DNA from: Iphinoe sp. HA4291-MV1
Lineage (GTDB): Bacteria; Cyanobacteriota; Cyanobacteriia; Cyanobacteriales; Nostocaceae
Direction of reading: 5' to 3'
NCBI GenBank assembly: GCA_019359415.1
Contig: JAHHHH010000024.1
Location: 1 to 64,000 of the forward strand
Length of the DNA stretch: 64,000 nt
Shown here: one piece after another, positions 26,331 to 35,972 of the stretch
How positions within the stretch are numbered: the first letter of the stretch is position 1
How the letters are laid out: each line of letters starts with the position of its first letter
The notes under the pieces: generated by a model
What the model saw: the letters and a program-made list of their open reading frames with translations, nothing else
What the model was told of the DNA's origin: nothing
The model's database searches: none
Program-made: the position numbers and the translations under genes

Positions 26331-27803
26331 ATGGAAACTAAAGATTTCTTGACAGACAATTCTAGAGTTAAAGTAATAAATCTTACAACAGAATCAGTAC
26401 CGCCGCAAACAAGTGCTATCCAAGTCAACTCGGAGATAGTTGCAATCGTCCCAGTTAGAACCACGAATGACAACCCTCCTAAAAATGAACTAAGTAAGGG
26501 GTATCAATGGCGCGAACAAAAGATGAACACTTGGCGCTACCTCATGGCTGCTGGTATGGTAGCAGGACTCGCCCTGCACGGGTTAATTAGATTCGGGGGT
26601 AGCTACAATATCGGCAGTCTCGTGTTTGAGGATAAAGCTGTCGCAGCTACACCAACGAATGATTCAAATTTGAATCATTCGACCAAACAAGCTAAAACAC
26701 TGAAAAAACAACCTCTTGCGGTCAAGTATGTTAATGGGGTGCCTGTCCCTGACTGGAGCAAGATTAACTTTGATAGCATGAAGTTTTCAAGTGCAGGGGA
26801 AGTCGAATTTCCTAACATTAAAGACCTAAAACTTAAAGGAAAGCGTATTTGGAGCGCAGGACAGTCACTTGCTGAAGTAATGCAGTTGGGAGATTTTGAG
26901 GCAACAGAATTCAAAATCGAAAATCTTAACCTCACTCAAATCTCAAAAATAACGGATACCAGCCTCAAAAATCTTAAACTATCAGACTTTGAGACACTCA
27001 AGTGGCAGTCACTCGGCGACTTAGCTTCAGCTATCCCAGAATTATCCAAATTAGAAGTTGCCGATATTCCAGCAATTGATGATTTAGTTACTAAAGTGAC
27101 AGGAGATGCAACAAGCAGTCTGACTATAGGAGAAGCACTCGAAATTTACCCCAAACTTGAAACCGCCGAACTTGGCAAATACCTCAAACTTGATAAATAC
27201 AAACTCACCAGCATTCCCGGTATCGAAAAAGCCGCCCTCAAAAAGTTTAATAACTGGGAAAATACTATTATTGGCAAGGTTCCGGGATTGGGAAAAGTAC
27301 CATTCGACCAGTTACCTGGAGTACCCGTACCCGATCTCAGCTTTATCGGTAAGGTAGATGTGGTACTTAAAGAGGTAGAAAATGGCAGGTGGAAATCAAT
27401 ATCAGGTAGCGAGCAAGAAGGATTTAACGTTCCCTGTTATAACAAAGAATGCGCCCACATCGAAGTAGCTGGAAGCGATATCCTCACCGGAGCAACCTGG
27501 ATGAGTGGAAAATTTCAAAAGGTAAGAGGTGGATTTGGAGTGCTGGGTAAACTCAACGGTGGGAAAGAACCAACCGGAAGACATCCCTTCGGTAAATCAT
27601 TCAAACAAGTCATTTGGGATGTCAACGAAGCTGACGGAAGTATAACTACCGCGATGTTCTTCCGTTTCTGCAAAACAATCCCCTTCGTTGGTCGCACCTG
27701 CACGCCCTACTTTATCGGTCCCGTTCCATTCTTCAACTATAGCGAGATGGACCCAATTATCTTAGGCACACCCCTCACAGTGCCTAAAAAACCAACTCCT
27801 TGA
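26331..27803 (+). CDS. Large conserved-looking hypothetical of the conjugation cluster
   Basis: A 490-residue protein. The N-terminal 65 residues are soluble, then one membrane helix (LMAAGMVAGLALHGLIRF, about residues 71-88). Beyond it lies a long periplasmic part with repeating helical segments (FPNIKDLKLKGKRIW, ISKITDTSLKNLKLSDFETL, LPGVPVPDLSFIG). The C-terminal about 130 residues contain four or more Cys (VPCYNKECAH, FCKTIPFVGRTCTPYF) and a GGFGVLGKLNGGKEPTGRHPFG segment reminiscent of a peptidase or lectin-like domain, but no family can be named. Wedged between the VirB9-like gene and the coupling protein, it is likely a cyanobacteria-specific structural part of the secretion channel. 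Confidence 0.6.
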   Translation: METKDFLTDNSRVKVINLTTESVPPQTSAIQVNSEIVAIVPVRTTNDNPPKNELSKGYQWREQKMNTWRYLMAAGMVAGLALHGLIRFGGSYNIGSLVFEDKAVAATPTNDSNLNHSTKQAKTLKKQPLAVKYVNGVPVPDWSKINFDSMKFSSAGEVEFPNIKDLKLKGKRIWSAGQSLAEVMQLGDFEATEFKIENLNLTQISKITDTSLKNLKLSDFETLKWQSLGDLASAIPELSKLEVADIPAIDDLVTKVTGDATSSLTIGEALEIYPKLETAELGKYLKLDKYKLTSIPGIEKAALKKFNNWENTIIGKVPGLGKVPFDQLPGVPVPDLSFIGKVDVVLKEVENGRWKSISGSEQEGFNVPCYNKECAHIEVAGSDILTGATWMSGKFQKVRGGFGVLGKLNGGKEPTGRHPFGKSFKQVIWDVNEADGSITTAMFFRFCKTIPFVGRTCTPYFIGPVPFFNYSEMDPIILGTPLTVPKKPTP

Positions 27804-27911
27804 CATCCTCCCGCCGCAGACTCTCCCTTAAGGTCAATCTCAAGTTTTTCTCTTTAAACACCACAAGGAGAAATATGCAATCCAAAAGTATATCTCTTCA
27901 TAGCAATTTTT

Positions 27912-29681
27912 ATGTATAACCTATATTTCGCCACAGCCAAAACCGTCAAAGTTAAAACTACTACAGAAACTAAACCTTCGTCCAGCTACGACTTCAGCAA
28001 ATATACCAACCAACTAATATCTCCCCAAGGACTAGCACTTGCTGGGGGAATATTAGCACTATTTCTCCTACAAATGTTTTCTCTTGGTAAGAAGGGCAAA
28101 CTTGCTACCAGCTATTGGGGTGGAGGAAAAGAAACAGCACGCGCCAAGAAAAAAGCCATCAAGCAAGTCACCTCCCCCAAGTGCGATAGCGCTAGTTTGT
28201 ATATCGGAGTACATAAGTACAAGGGACAAAAACTACCTAAGGGGAGTGGGGGGACACCTATGTATGTACCCGATGTTCAAAGAGGTACAGCCGTCATTGG
28301 GGCACCTGGTAGCGGTAAATCCTTCTCGGCAATCAACCCCATGCTTTACTCAGCTATCGACCAAGGGTTTGGTATTGTTCTATACGACTTTAAGTACGCC
28401 AGCCAAGCCAAAATCGCCAGTTACGCAAAATCAAAAGGGTACGAAGTACACGTCTTTGCTCCGGGTTTTCCCGAATCTGAAGTATGCAACCCCATCGATT
28501 TCTTGCGCGACAGTAGCGATGCTGAAACTGCACGGCAGTTAGCTACAGTCATCAACAAAAACTTCCGTATGCTTGGTGGTGGAAACGAAGACGCATTCTT
28601 CGGTCCTGCGGGTGACCAGCTAACCCAAGCAATTCTCATGCTTACCAAAGAGTTTGGGGAGTTTGCTGATATCATGACCGCAGCAGCTATTCTCTCAAGC
28701 GAGAAGATGGTCGAACGCTTGATGGCAGCAAGTCTTAATCCGTGGATACGGATAGCCTTCGGTCAATTATTTAGCTCCAGCGGAAGTGAAAAAACCATTG
28801 CAGGTATCGCTGGTACCGCCTCGCTCATGTTCACGCGCTTCATGGCAAAAAACACGCTTGGCTGCTTTGTCGGCAAGACTACCCTACCACTAGAGGTAGG
28901 CAAGAAACAGATGATTATCTTCGGACTTGACCGCGAACGCCGGGATGCAGTTGGTCCGCTCATGACTTCAATTTTACATATGACCGTCGCCCGCAGTATT
29001 GCCAAAAAGAGGAAAGAAACTGGTCCACTTGTAGTTAGCGTTGATGAGCTGCCATCAATTTTTCTCCCAGACCTATTCAAATGGCTTAACGAATCCCGAA
29101 GTGAAGGATTCTGCGGAATTCTCGGATGGCAGAACATGGGACAGTTGGAGAAAATTTATGGCAAGGAAATCTCAAAAGCAATCCTCGGTGCATGCGGTAC
29201 CAAGTTTGTATTCAACCCAGGTGAAGAGGAATCTGCAAGAGTTTTTAGTGCTTACCTCGGTGAAGAGGAAATTAAATATAAGCAGAAATCCCGGTCAACT
29301 GGAGGGGGGAAAGCTTCAACATCTATCTCAGAACAAGAGAAAATTAAAAAGCTTTTTGAACCCGCCCAATTTCTCAAATTACCACCCGGAAAATGCGTAT
29401 TTATCAACCCTGCCTACGACAACAACAAGGAAGGTTCTGTACCAATCTTAAAAAGTATTAAAGTCCCAAAATATATCATCTCGTTAGAGTCAGAAAACGG
29501 GAACAATTGGGATAAACTTATCACAAAACTCGCTCGAAAAAGTACCCAAAAAAGACCAACTCAAGAAGACTTGGATATCAGAGTCAAAGAGGTAGACAAG
29601 CGTTTTCCCATTCCTCAAGCACCTGTACAAGCAGGAAATGCACCATTACCTGTGGATAGTTACAAAGAATTTTTCTCATGA
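27912..29681 (+). CDS. VirD4/TraG-type coupling ATPase (T4CP)
   Basis: A 589-residue protein. It has an N-terminal membrane segment (LALAGGILALFLLQMF, about residues 40-55), Walker A VIGAPGSGKSFSA (about residue 128), a conserved GIVLYDFKYASQAK region, Walker B VVSVDELPSIFLPD (about 373) and the motif ILGWQNMGQLEKIYG. The helical all-alpha domain lies between the Walker motifs. Coupling proteins deliver relaxosome DNA to the secretion channel, so this implies conjugative transfer rather than protein secretion alone. No relaxase is recognisable in the window. Confidence 0.92.
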   Translation: MYNLYFATAKTVKVKTTTETKPSSSYDFSKYTNQLISPQGLALAGGILALFLLQMFSLGKKGKLATSYWGGGKETARAKKKAIKQVTSPKCDSASLYIGVHKYKGQKLPKGSGGTPMYVPDVQRGTAVIGAPGSGKSFSAINPMLYSAIDQGFGIVLYDFKYASQAKIASYAKSKGYEVHVFAPGFPESEVCNPIDFLRDSSDAETARQLATVINKNFRMLGGGNEDAFFGPAGDQLTQAILMLTKEFGEFADIMTAAAILSSEKMVERLMAASLNPWIRIAFGQLFSSSGSEKTIAGIAGTASLMFTRFMAKNTLGCFVGKTTLPLEVGKKQMIIFGLDRERRDAVGPLMTSILHMTVARSIAKKRKETGPLVVSVDELPSIFLPDLFKWLNESRSEGFCGILGWQNMGQLEKIYGKEISKAILGACGTKFVFNPGEEESARVFSAYLGEEEIKYKQKSRSTGGGKASTSISEQEKIKKLFEPAQFLKLPPGKCVFINPAYDNNKEGSVPILKSIKVPKYIISLESENGNNWDKLITKLARKSTQKRPTQEDLDIRVKEVDKRFPIPQAPVQAGNAPLPVDSYKEFFS

Positions 29682-30151
29682 TTTCTACACCCGGAAAAGA
29701 AGAAGTTAGTAAGTATAAAAACTTCCGTATATGAAATTAACAATTTATCTCTAATCTACAAAAACCTGATTTTTATAATATTCTACGGGAGCAAAGCGAA
29801 AAAGTGAGTCCAGAAAATTAGTAACTTAAGTCACCTATATGGTTAGCGATTACGCAGAGCGCAGACGCCAGAGGCGTATCGCTAGTCAAAAACCATGATA
29901 AATAGCGAATCTTGGCTCAGGTTATTGACAATTAAAAGTGATAATTGAGAACCAAAATCTGATCTCACCAAATCGCGTTGCTCCCGTATTCTACTCTCTC
30001 ACTACAACCGCAAGAATTCGCATAATATTTATAGCAATTAATTTTACCAATATGGAGCTAAAGCATTATTACTAATCATTATATTTGATAACCAGTTAGT
30101 ATTCGTTAGATACCAAAAGTCAGTACTGTTCGATAGATTACCAACACCACC
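29682..30151. other. Intergenic region with palindromic repeat
   Basis: 470 bases without a gene. A GC-rich element at about 29846-29883 (GCGATTACGCAGAGCGCAGA...GCGTATCGC) is a cyanobacterial palindrome. The AT-rich 30000-30151 stretch probably carries the promoter of the next gene. Confidence 0.5.
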
Positions 30152-32674
30152 ATGTTTGACCCGCAGCAACAACGAATAGCAGATAATTATCTTCAAGTAG
30201 CTGATACTGCTGGTAAAGCAGCCTTGGAATTAGCCAAAATCCTGATTAACACTTTTAAAAAGATTCAAGAAATACTTAAAGAACGGGAAGAAATAGATAA
30301 AATCGCAGTCGAGGTTGGCAAGGATACTTACAACCTCGTACCTGATGAATCTACCTCTGGGGCTTACAAATGGGAAAAGGTAGATTTAAACCAGGAGGTA
30401 GGTAGTAGAGACACAGTAGTCTTCATGCCGGATATGTACATGGATAATGTACAGTACAGCATGACAGTTGAATATAATACACAAAACGAACCTAGCGAAT
30501 ATCAAGCACAAACTATCGCCGCCCTAATTATACAAAATGTACCTGATTTAGGTGATAATTACACCACAGATTACGAACCAGCTATCAAGATAACTGCCTA
30601 TACTGAATCAGGCGAGAAAACTGTCATTTACGAACAAGATTCAAAAGGTAAATGCCGAATAAACTTAGTCACAGAAAATCTCTCTCAAAATGAAATTATA
30701 GATGTAGCTTACGAACCAATCGTAAAGCTACTACCTCCTTCATCTGATATCATTCAAACTTACCAATATCCCATTTTTTTAGAAGATAATAGTAATTTCC
30801 AGCATGAATGTAACGTAAATAATCAGTTCTTTAATATTCTAAAAAACCAACTCAAACATCTATCAATAGCAGCAAATGATATGTCATCGGAAGTTTTAAA
30901 TAATAACAAAATTGAAGAATACGCAACAGATTTAATGACTACTGATGCCAACGATATTCAATCATTAAGATATACTCCAATAGAAGATGTACCGCCGTCA
31001 GAAGAGACAGTTGTGTTTTTAGAAGATATAGATATTAGCAATCCTCCAGATTTTGATGCACCAGATGAAGATGAGGAAATTATTGTGGTCATTCAGAATA
31101 ATGAGGAAGCAGAATTAATAGATAATACTGGTGCAACATTTATATCAGAATCAAGTAATCAGATAGATAACCAACCTTCAAGTATTGAAAATCCTAACTC
31201 CATAGTATTAACCATATCAGAGAAAGCCGAAGAGAAGTTTGAAGAATTTGTCATCAACAATCTTCAGGAAGAGGTAGAAAATCAAGAAAATTCTACTTTA
31301 GAAGAAATAAAAGTTACTAATAATAGAAAACCTATTGAGGAAGAAGAAAGCCCAAGCAGAACTCCCAAAAGAGAAAATTTGGAGGAAGAAGAACAATATG
31401 CTAGTCAATATACTTACCAACAAGCAGCCAACTCCGGGGGAGTAGAACCGCAAGCGCAACAGTGGACACGTCAAGTAGAAGTACCAGTATACGAGATAAA
31501 AAACAAACAAGCAGAAAAAGAACGTTACAATGGCGAAAACAAAGATATTGCCCAAGCTGCAACCGAAATGTTGAAAAAATATGGCACCATCGAGCAAGAT
31601 GGTTCTCGTATTTACAGAAGTGATGCTTTTGTAATTCGGCAAGAAGGGGATACCATCAGCGTCCACCGCCGCAGTGACGAACTTCAGGGTTGGAACAACT
31701 CCTTGATGGAGTTCAAACCCGGTAAGGCAAACAAAGAACCCAAAATCACCAAACAGCCTAAAGAAATGTTAGGGGTAGAACGTCAGGAATTCTTGATGGT
31801 AAACGAACACCTCCAGGATAAGGGTAGACTACCCGACTTGAATTCTTCAGATATCCGAGATGTGGCAAATACACTTGGTTCTCTTGCGCCTGCTGGTACT
31901 ATCAAAACTCTTGAGGTATTCAAACAAAACGAGATGTTGGATACTCTCAACAACATACTCCTGACAGCAGGGAAGGATGAACTCGCCGTAGGAGAATTTA
32001 CCATTAAACGCACCCGTGACCCTGAAGGAAAAAAAGCCAGCCTGCAACTATTTAAAACCACCGAGGACAAGGGAATTCAGGAATTGGTCAAGTTCGACTT
32101 AACCAAAACTGAGGAGGGCATAAAAAAAGAAGTCGCCAAGATGAATATCAGCGACTATGACATCAACCAAGTGAAGTTTCTTGCCCAACAGCAACGCAAA
32201 CTCAATCTTGAACAGATATTTGACGGCGGACAAACAGCACAGGCGCAACAACCCCCCACTCCCCAACCTCAACAAATCCAAAGTGCAGGTGATATCCCTG
32301 TCAAGGTTCACCCGTACACTGCTCAAGAATGGGCAGAGATAACAAGAAAGGGTGGTCCCGCCTGGGGAGGGGCTATCAATCAAGGCAATGAAGAAATCCT
32401 ACAAAAGCTGAAAGACAATGATGGCAAGCTACCCATTGCCGACCAGCGGGAAATGTACCTCAAAATCATGACCCACAAAACAAACGAGGCAGAAAATCTT
32501 GGGGAAAGCATCATTGAATTTACCCCCCTCAAATACATTATGCAGGACTTGCAGCAATGGCGGGCTGAAGAAATCAAACAGCAGTTTACCCCCACTCAAG
32601 TTGTTGGCTCCTCCCAAAGGCAAACAGTTGTCGCTGCTGCACCCAAAAGGAAATCAAGAGGGATAGAGATTTGA
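30152..32674 (+). CDS. Large acidic protein of unknown function near the coupling gene
   Basis: An 840-residue protein. The N-terminal about 70 residues are helical (AGKAALELAKILINTFKKIQ). Residues about 250-420 are very acidic and low-complexity (FDAPDEDEEIIVVIQ). The segment at about 460-560 (AATEMLKKYGTIEQDGSRIY, AFVIRQEGDTISVHRR) looks like a compact folded domain. Further helical regions and a Pro/Gln linker precede a C-terminal domain with HPYTAQEWAEITRKGGPAWG. No relaxase histidine motif or ATPase motif is seen. Position after the coupling protein suggests a transfer-accessory or mobilisation role, which is inference. Confidence 0.6.
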   Translation: MFDPQQQRIADNYLQVADTAGKAALELAKILINTFKKIQEILKEREEIDKIAVEVGKDTYNLVPDESTSGAYKWEKVDLNQEVGSRDTVVFMPDMYMDNVQYSMTVEYNTQNEPSEYQAQTIAALIIQNVPDLGDNYTTDYEPAIKITAYTESGEKTVIYEQDSKGKCRINLVTENLSQNEIIDVAYEPIVKLLPPSSDIIQTYQYPIFLEDNSNFQHECNVNNQFFNILKNQLKHLSIAANDMSSEVLNNNKIEEYATDLMTTDANDIQSLRYTPIEDVPPSEETVVFLEDIDISNPPDFDAPDEDEEIIVVIQNNEEAELIDNTGATFISESSNQIDNQPSSIENPNSIVLTISEKAEEKFEEFVINNLQEEVENQENSTLEEIKVTNNRKPIEEEESPSRTPKRENLEEEEQYASQYTYQQAANSGGVEPQAQQWTRQVEVPVYEIKNKQAEKERYNGENKDIAQAATEMLKKYGTIEQDGSRIYRSDAFVIRQEGDTISVHRRSDELQGWNNSLMEFKPGKANKEPKITKQPKEMLGVERQEFLMVNEHLQDKGRLPDLNSSDIRDVANTLGSLAPAGTIKTLEVFKQNEMLDTLNNILLTAGKDELAVGEFTIKRTRDPEGKKASLQLFKTTEDKGIQELVKFDLTKTEEGIKKEVAKMNISDYDINQVKFLAQQQRKLNLEQIFDGGQTAQAQQPPTPQPQQIQSAGDIPVKVHPYTAQEWAEITRKGGPAWGGAINQGNEEILQKLKDNDGKLPIADQREMYLKIMTHKTNEAENLGESIIEFTPLKYIMQDLQQWRAEEIKQQFTPTQVVGSSQRQTVVAAAPKRKSRGIEI

Positions 32675-32773
32675 CCATAAAGAACCAGCACGCCTACATT
32701 TCTATCAAGAAGATTGTCCTCTAGTTAACCATATTTTTACATAAGCTAAATCTTTAAAGAAATATTACTAAAT

Positions 32774-33589
32774 ATGCGTCGTCGAACTATTGACATTGGA
32801 GAAAAGTTTGGTTATTGGCAAGTCATTGAAAATAAAGGGACAGAAATACTATGCCAGTGTACAGCATGTGGAACAAGAAGAGAAGTATTTAAGTTTAATC
32901 TTCTCAACGGCAAAACAAAAAGCTGTGGATGCATTAAAAAAGGAAACCTTTTAGAAATAGGAAAAACCTTCGGCAAGTTAACAGTAATTGATAACCAAGA
33001 AATACAACAAGCAGGTAGATTTGTAAAAGTTTTAGTACTTTGTAGCTGCGGAACTGAGAAATATGTCTATAAGCATAGCTTAATTGCTGGTAATACCCTA
33101 AGCTGTGGCTGTGGAAGAAAGAAGCCGATCAAAATAACAAGCAAAAACCCAAGAGAATACCACTCATGGAACTATATTAAACAAGTTTGTTATAACAAGA
33201 AACACCCCTTTTATAAAAAACATGGCGGTTGTGGAATCGAAGTACATCCAGATTGGAAAGATAATTTTAACCAATTCTTTTTAGATATGGGAACCGCTCC
33301 CAATAATACAATTATCGCCCGTATCGATCCCAGTGGGAATTATGCACCTGGTAATTGTTTTTGGAGCAACCGCAAAAAATATTGGCAAGAACTCGAACGA
33401 GCAGAAATCAACAAATTTCTCAAAAGCTTTTACACCAGTACAGGTCAAGACAAAAAGGTAAAGATATCTGAATCAACTATTCGCCTGATACTACTGGAAC
33501 ACATGAACGGGGAGGCCAATATAAACAACATTGCTCGCAAATTTAACATCTCTAAAGATGATGTATTAAATATAATTATTAATATTTGA
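32774..33589 (+). CDS. Phage/plasmid DNA-binding protein with zinc motifs and HNH-like segment
   Basis: A 271-residue protein. Two tandem N-terminal repeats each have a CxCxxCG/CSCG pair and a SCGC pair (CQCTACGTRREV...SCGCI, then LCSCGTEKYV...SCGCG), suggesting two zinc-binding beta modules. The middle (YHSWNYIKQVCYNKKHPFYK, HGGCGIEVHPDWKDNFNQFF, ARIDPSGNYAPGNCFWSNR) matches a family common in phages and often grouped with HNH/AP2 homing-type proteins. The C-terminus resembles a helix-turn-helix (INNIARKFNISKDDVLNIII). It is probably a DNA-binding or homing-like nuclease. Which His/Asn would catalyse is unclear. Confidence 0.6.
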   Translation: MRRRTIDIGEKFGYWQVIENKGTEILCQCTACGTRREVFKFNLLNGKTKSCGCIKKGNLLEIGKTFGKLTVIDNQEIQQAGRFVKVLVLCSCGTEKYVYKHSLIAGNTLSCGCGRKKPIKITSKNPREYHSWNYIKQVCYNKKHPFYKKHGGCGIEVHPDWKDNFNQFFLDMGTAPNNTIIARIDPSGNYAPGNCFWSNRKKYWQELERAEINKFLKSFYTSTGQDKKVKISESTIRLILLEHMNGEANINNIARKFNISKDDVLNIIINI

Positions 33590-33790
33590 TACTCGCCGAT
33601 CTTCAAGTACGGGAATTCTGTAGAAGCTTATTATGAAAGTTCACTATCAAGAAGACCTATCAGTAGCGCGTCATTAACATTGTTTGTCATGATTCGTCTA
33701 TTTCGTGAGATTCGCCTTTTTCTGCCATTGCGCCTGTTTCTTTGTACGTTATATACTTAAACAAGATGGCAATTCTAAAAGACAAAACCT

Positions 33791-34255
33791 ATGGCTACGC
33801 TTCGCCCACCTGATCCTCTCATCCCTACTCCCGAAGTCGCTACTATGGCTGAAGCGGCGTTGTATTCTCTGGGACAATTCCTTGACAATCCGCCCGACAA
33901 GATAACCCTCGCGGTCATCGAACCGCCTCTTGCGAACACGGAAATCACTCTTAATGGCGACATGTTTCGGCTTGTAACCGAAGTCCTAAAGACGATCAGC
34001 AAAGGACATCCGGTCACCATCCTACCTCTACAGGCAGAACTCTCGACACAGGAAGCCGCTGATATACTCAACGTCTCACGTCCCTATTTAGTCAAACTAC
34101 TTGACGAAGGAACAATCCCTTCTCGTAAAGTAGGAGTCTATCGGCGAGTACTCGCCTCTGATGTTTTACAGTATAAGCAACAGAACGAAGCAGCTCGTCA
34201 TCAAGCGCTCGACGAGTTGACAAAACAGGCACAGGAACTCGACATGGGATATTAA
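33791..34255 (+). CDS. Antitoxin with excisionase-type helix-turn-helix
   Basis: A 154-residue protein. The C-terminal half has an excisionase/MerR-like HTH (LSTQEAADILNVSRPYLVKL) followed by GTIPSRKVGVYRRVLASDVLQY, the usual wing. It ends four bases before the PIN toxin start, so the two are co-translated. Base use is GC-richer than the neighbours, pointing to separate acquisition. It would neutralise the toxin and repress the operon. Confidence 0.8.
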   Translation: MATLRPPDPLIPTPEVATMAEAALYSLGQFLDNPPDKITLAVIEPPLANTEITLNGDMFRLVTEVLKTISKGHPVTILPLQAELSTQEAADILNVSRPYLVKLLDEGTIPSRKVGVYRRVLASDVLQYKQQNEAARHQALDELTKQAQELDMGY

Positions 34256-34258
34256 TGG

Positions 34259-34819
34259 ATGTCTGTTGCCGTTGCCCTTCTCGATGCGTGCGTGCTGTAT
34301 CCTGCTCCTCTGCGCGACTTTCTTATGCGTCTTGCCACCACTGGTAGTTACAAGCCACGTTGGTCGGCAATGATACACGATGAATGGATACGTAACGTCC
34401 GTGCAAATCGACCTGACCTCTCACTCGCATACTTGGAACGCACGCGCACCTTAATGGATTTGCATGTGAAGGATGCGCTTGTGGAGGGGTACGAAACGAT
34501 CATTCCTACGCTGTCACTGCCAGATGCCGATGATCGCCATATCCTTGCAGCCGCAATCGTCGGTCAGTGCGACACCATCATTACCTTCAATTTGAAAGAT
34601 TTTCCTCAAGAGACGTTAGCGCCCTATCGGATTGAGGCTATACATCCTGATGTGTTTGTCATGCGCTGCATTGAAGTATCTCTGGATGCAGTGCATCGTA
34701 CGGTACTCCGACAGCAACAAGCGCTCAAAAATCCGACAAAGACACTTGAGGAGGTGTTGTCAGCACTGGAACGGACGTCAGGAGTCAGAATGGCTCCTGT
34801 ACAACTGGCGGATGAGTAA
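34259..34819 (+). CDS. PIN-domain toxin (VapC-like ribonuclease)
   Basis: A 186-residue protein. PIN features are the first acidic residue in VALLDACVLYP, a second acidic cluster (MIHDEW), LPDADDRHILAAAIVGQCD with the conserved DxxD, and the final TFNLKDFP. This layout matches the larger PIN_3-type toxins paired with HTH antitoxins. It probably cleaves RNA when free of antitoxin, adding plasmid maintenance by post-segregational killing. The gene is GC-rich compared with the surrounding DNA. Confidence 0.82.
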   Translation: MSVAVALLDACVLYPAPLRDFLMRLATTGSYKPRWSAMIHDEWIRNVRANRPDLSLAYLERTRTLMDLHVKDALVEGYETIIPTLSLPDADDRHILAAAIVGQCDTIITFNLKDFPQETLAPYRIEAIHPDVFVMRCIEVSLDAVHRTVLRQQQALKNPTKTLEEVLSALERTSGVRMAPVQLADE

Positions 34820-35157
34820 AGGGGTTCAAATCCCCACCGTCTACACGGGAGCCAGTACTGCAGGAGGGTTTCCCTCACTTGGTATCTGGAGTTGTCTACA
34901 ATTGGTTTGGTGCTGCACCGATCCAATCATATTGCTGAATTCTGTTAGCGTAGCGGGGCGTTGGCGCAGCCTCTGGGATAGGAGAAGCCCATTCTGTCTT
35001 CTGACCTCTTCTTCAATTACAAAAAATAAGAAAATGAAACTATGTTGAAAATTTAAATCTGAAAAATTAACAGAATAAATGTAATACTAACTAACATAAA
35101 TTAAACCACTACTAGTAACTAACGTTGACCAAAATCAAAAGTATTTTGGTTAGTGTT
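34820..35157. other. Intergenic region with tRNA-like 3' fragment and repeats
   Basis: No gene. It begins with GGGGTTCAAATCCCC (34819-34833), which looks like a tRNA T-arm but has no 5' half. Next comes a palindromic repeat piece (CTGCAGGAGGGTTTCCCTC, also near 63645) and a copy of the 37-bp repeat. The last 100 bases are AT-rich and promoter-like. Confidence 0.5.
34957..34993 (+). repeat. Dispersed 37-bp cyanobacterial repeat, second copy
   Basis: Identical to 20065-20101. Confidence 0.85.
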
Positions 35158-35901
35158 ATGTACGTAGAATTAGTTCCTGACTGCGAGCAATCACCTCAAA
35201 AATTCCAAATTATTTATGCGCCGACATATTTACTTTTAGATACAAATTATAAGTTGGGTGATTATATCCCTGCATCAGATATTTATCTAATCGTTAATCA
35301 TGCAGTAAGTTTAGGGTATCAAGTGAAAATATGCCCTAATTTAAAGAAAAAGATTCAATATCCTTTACCTGCTATCAGCGATGAACTAGCTGATTTAATG
35401 ATTGATTATCCATCAGATTTAAAAATGCGAACCAATGGAATGGTTTTTGAGCAAAGAGCATATTTAATGTCTAAATGCCATTACGAAGTATGTCAGGATA
35501 CGGAATCAAAAACCCTCCTCAAGGAAGCCGAGTATTGGCTGGTAAATTATGCGCGAGAAGTTATCACCCAAGAGTGTAACTACTTGCCAGACATACTTAC
35601 TAAGCTTGATGATCCAGTTGTTAGGTCAATGGCAATAAATACTCTCATGGTCTGGCAACCTAACTGGAAAAAAGCTATCTCCCAGCATGCAGGAAGCAAG
35701 TTTGAAGCAGGTAATAATGAGTTCGAGGTCATCAGCTACTATCACAATCAAGAGAAAAAGGGGAGGGAGGGAGTAATGGTACTGTGCAGGGTAACAAAAA
35801 CCATGAATAACTACCTCGAATTCCCCACATTCCCTCTCAATACAAACTGCACTCTTGGTACTTATCAAGTAGAAAATGCTCTTAACCAACGATTGGCTTA
35901 A
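35158..35901 (+). CDS. Hypothetical protein upstream of the primase/PRTRC block
   Basis: A 247-residue protein from ATG 35158; a TTG at 35125 is possible. Mixed alpha/beta composition with no recognised motif (ADLMIDYPSDLKMRTNGMVF, EAEYWLVNYAREVITQE). A strong imperfect 12-bp inverted repeat without T-run follows the stop (about 35907-35932, GAGCAGGTAGTT / AACTGCTTGCTC). It may be the first gene of the following group, but a 71-base gap separates it. Confidence 0.6.
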   Translation: MYVELVPDCEQSPQKFQIIYAPTYLLLDTNYKLGDYIPASDIYLIVNHAVSLGYQVKICPNLKKKIQYPLPAISDELADLMIDYPSDLKMRTNGMVFEQRAYLMSKCHYEVCQDTESKTLLKEAEYWLVNYAREVITQECNYLPDILTKLDDPVVRSMAINTLMVWQPNWKKAISQHAGSKFEAGNNEFEVISYYHNQEKKGREGVMVLCRVTKTMNNYLEFPTFPLNTNCTLGTYQVENALNQRLA

Positions 35902-35972
35902 AACATAGAGCAGGTAGTTATAACTGCTTGCTCCAACACTATAAAGTTAACTATTAAGAATCGAATGAAATC

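Noticed and set aside
34819-34845. tRNA gene
   Set aside because: Only a T-arm-like piece is present; no acceptor 5' strand, D-arm or anticodon arm upstream, so it is not annotated as a tRNA.
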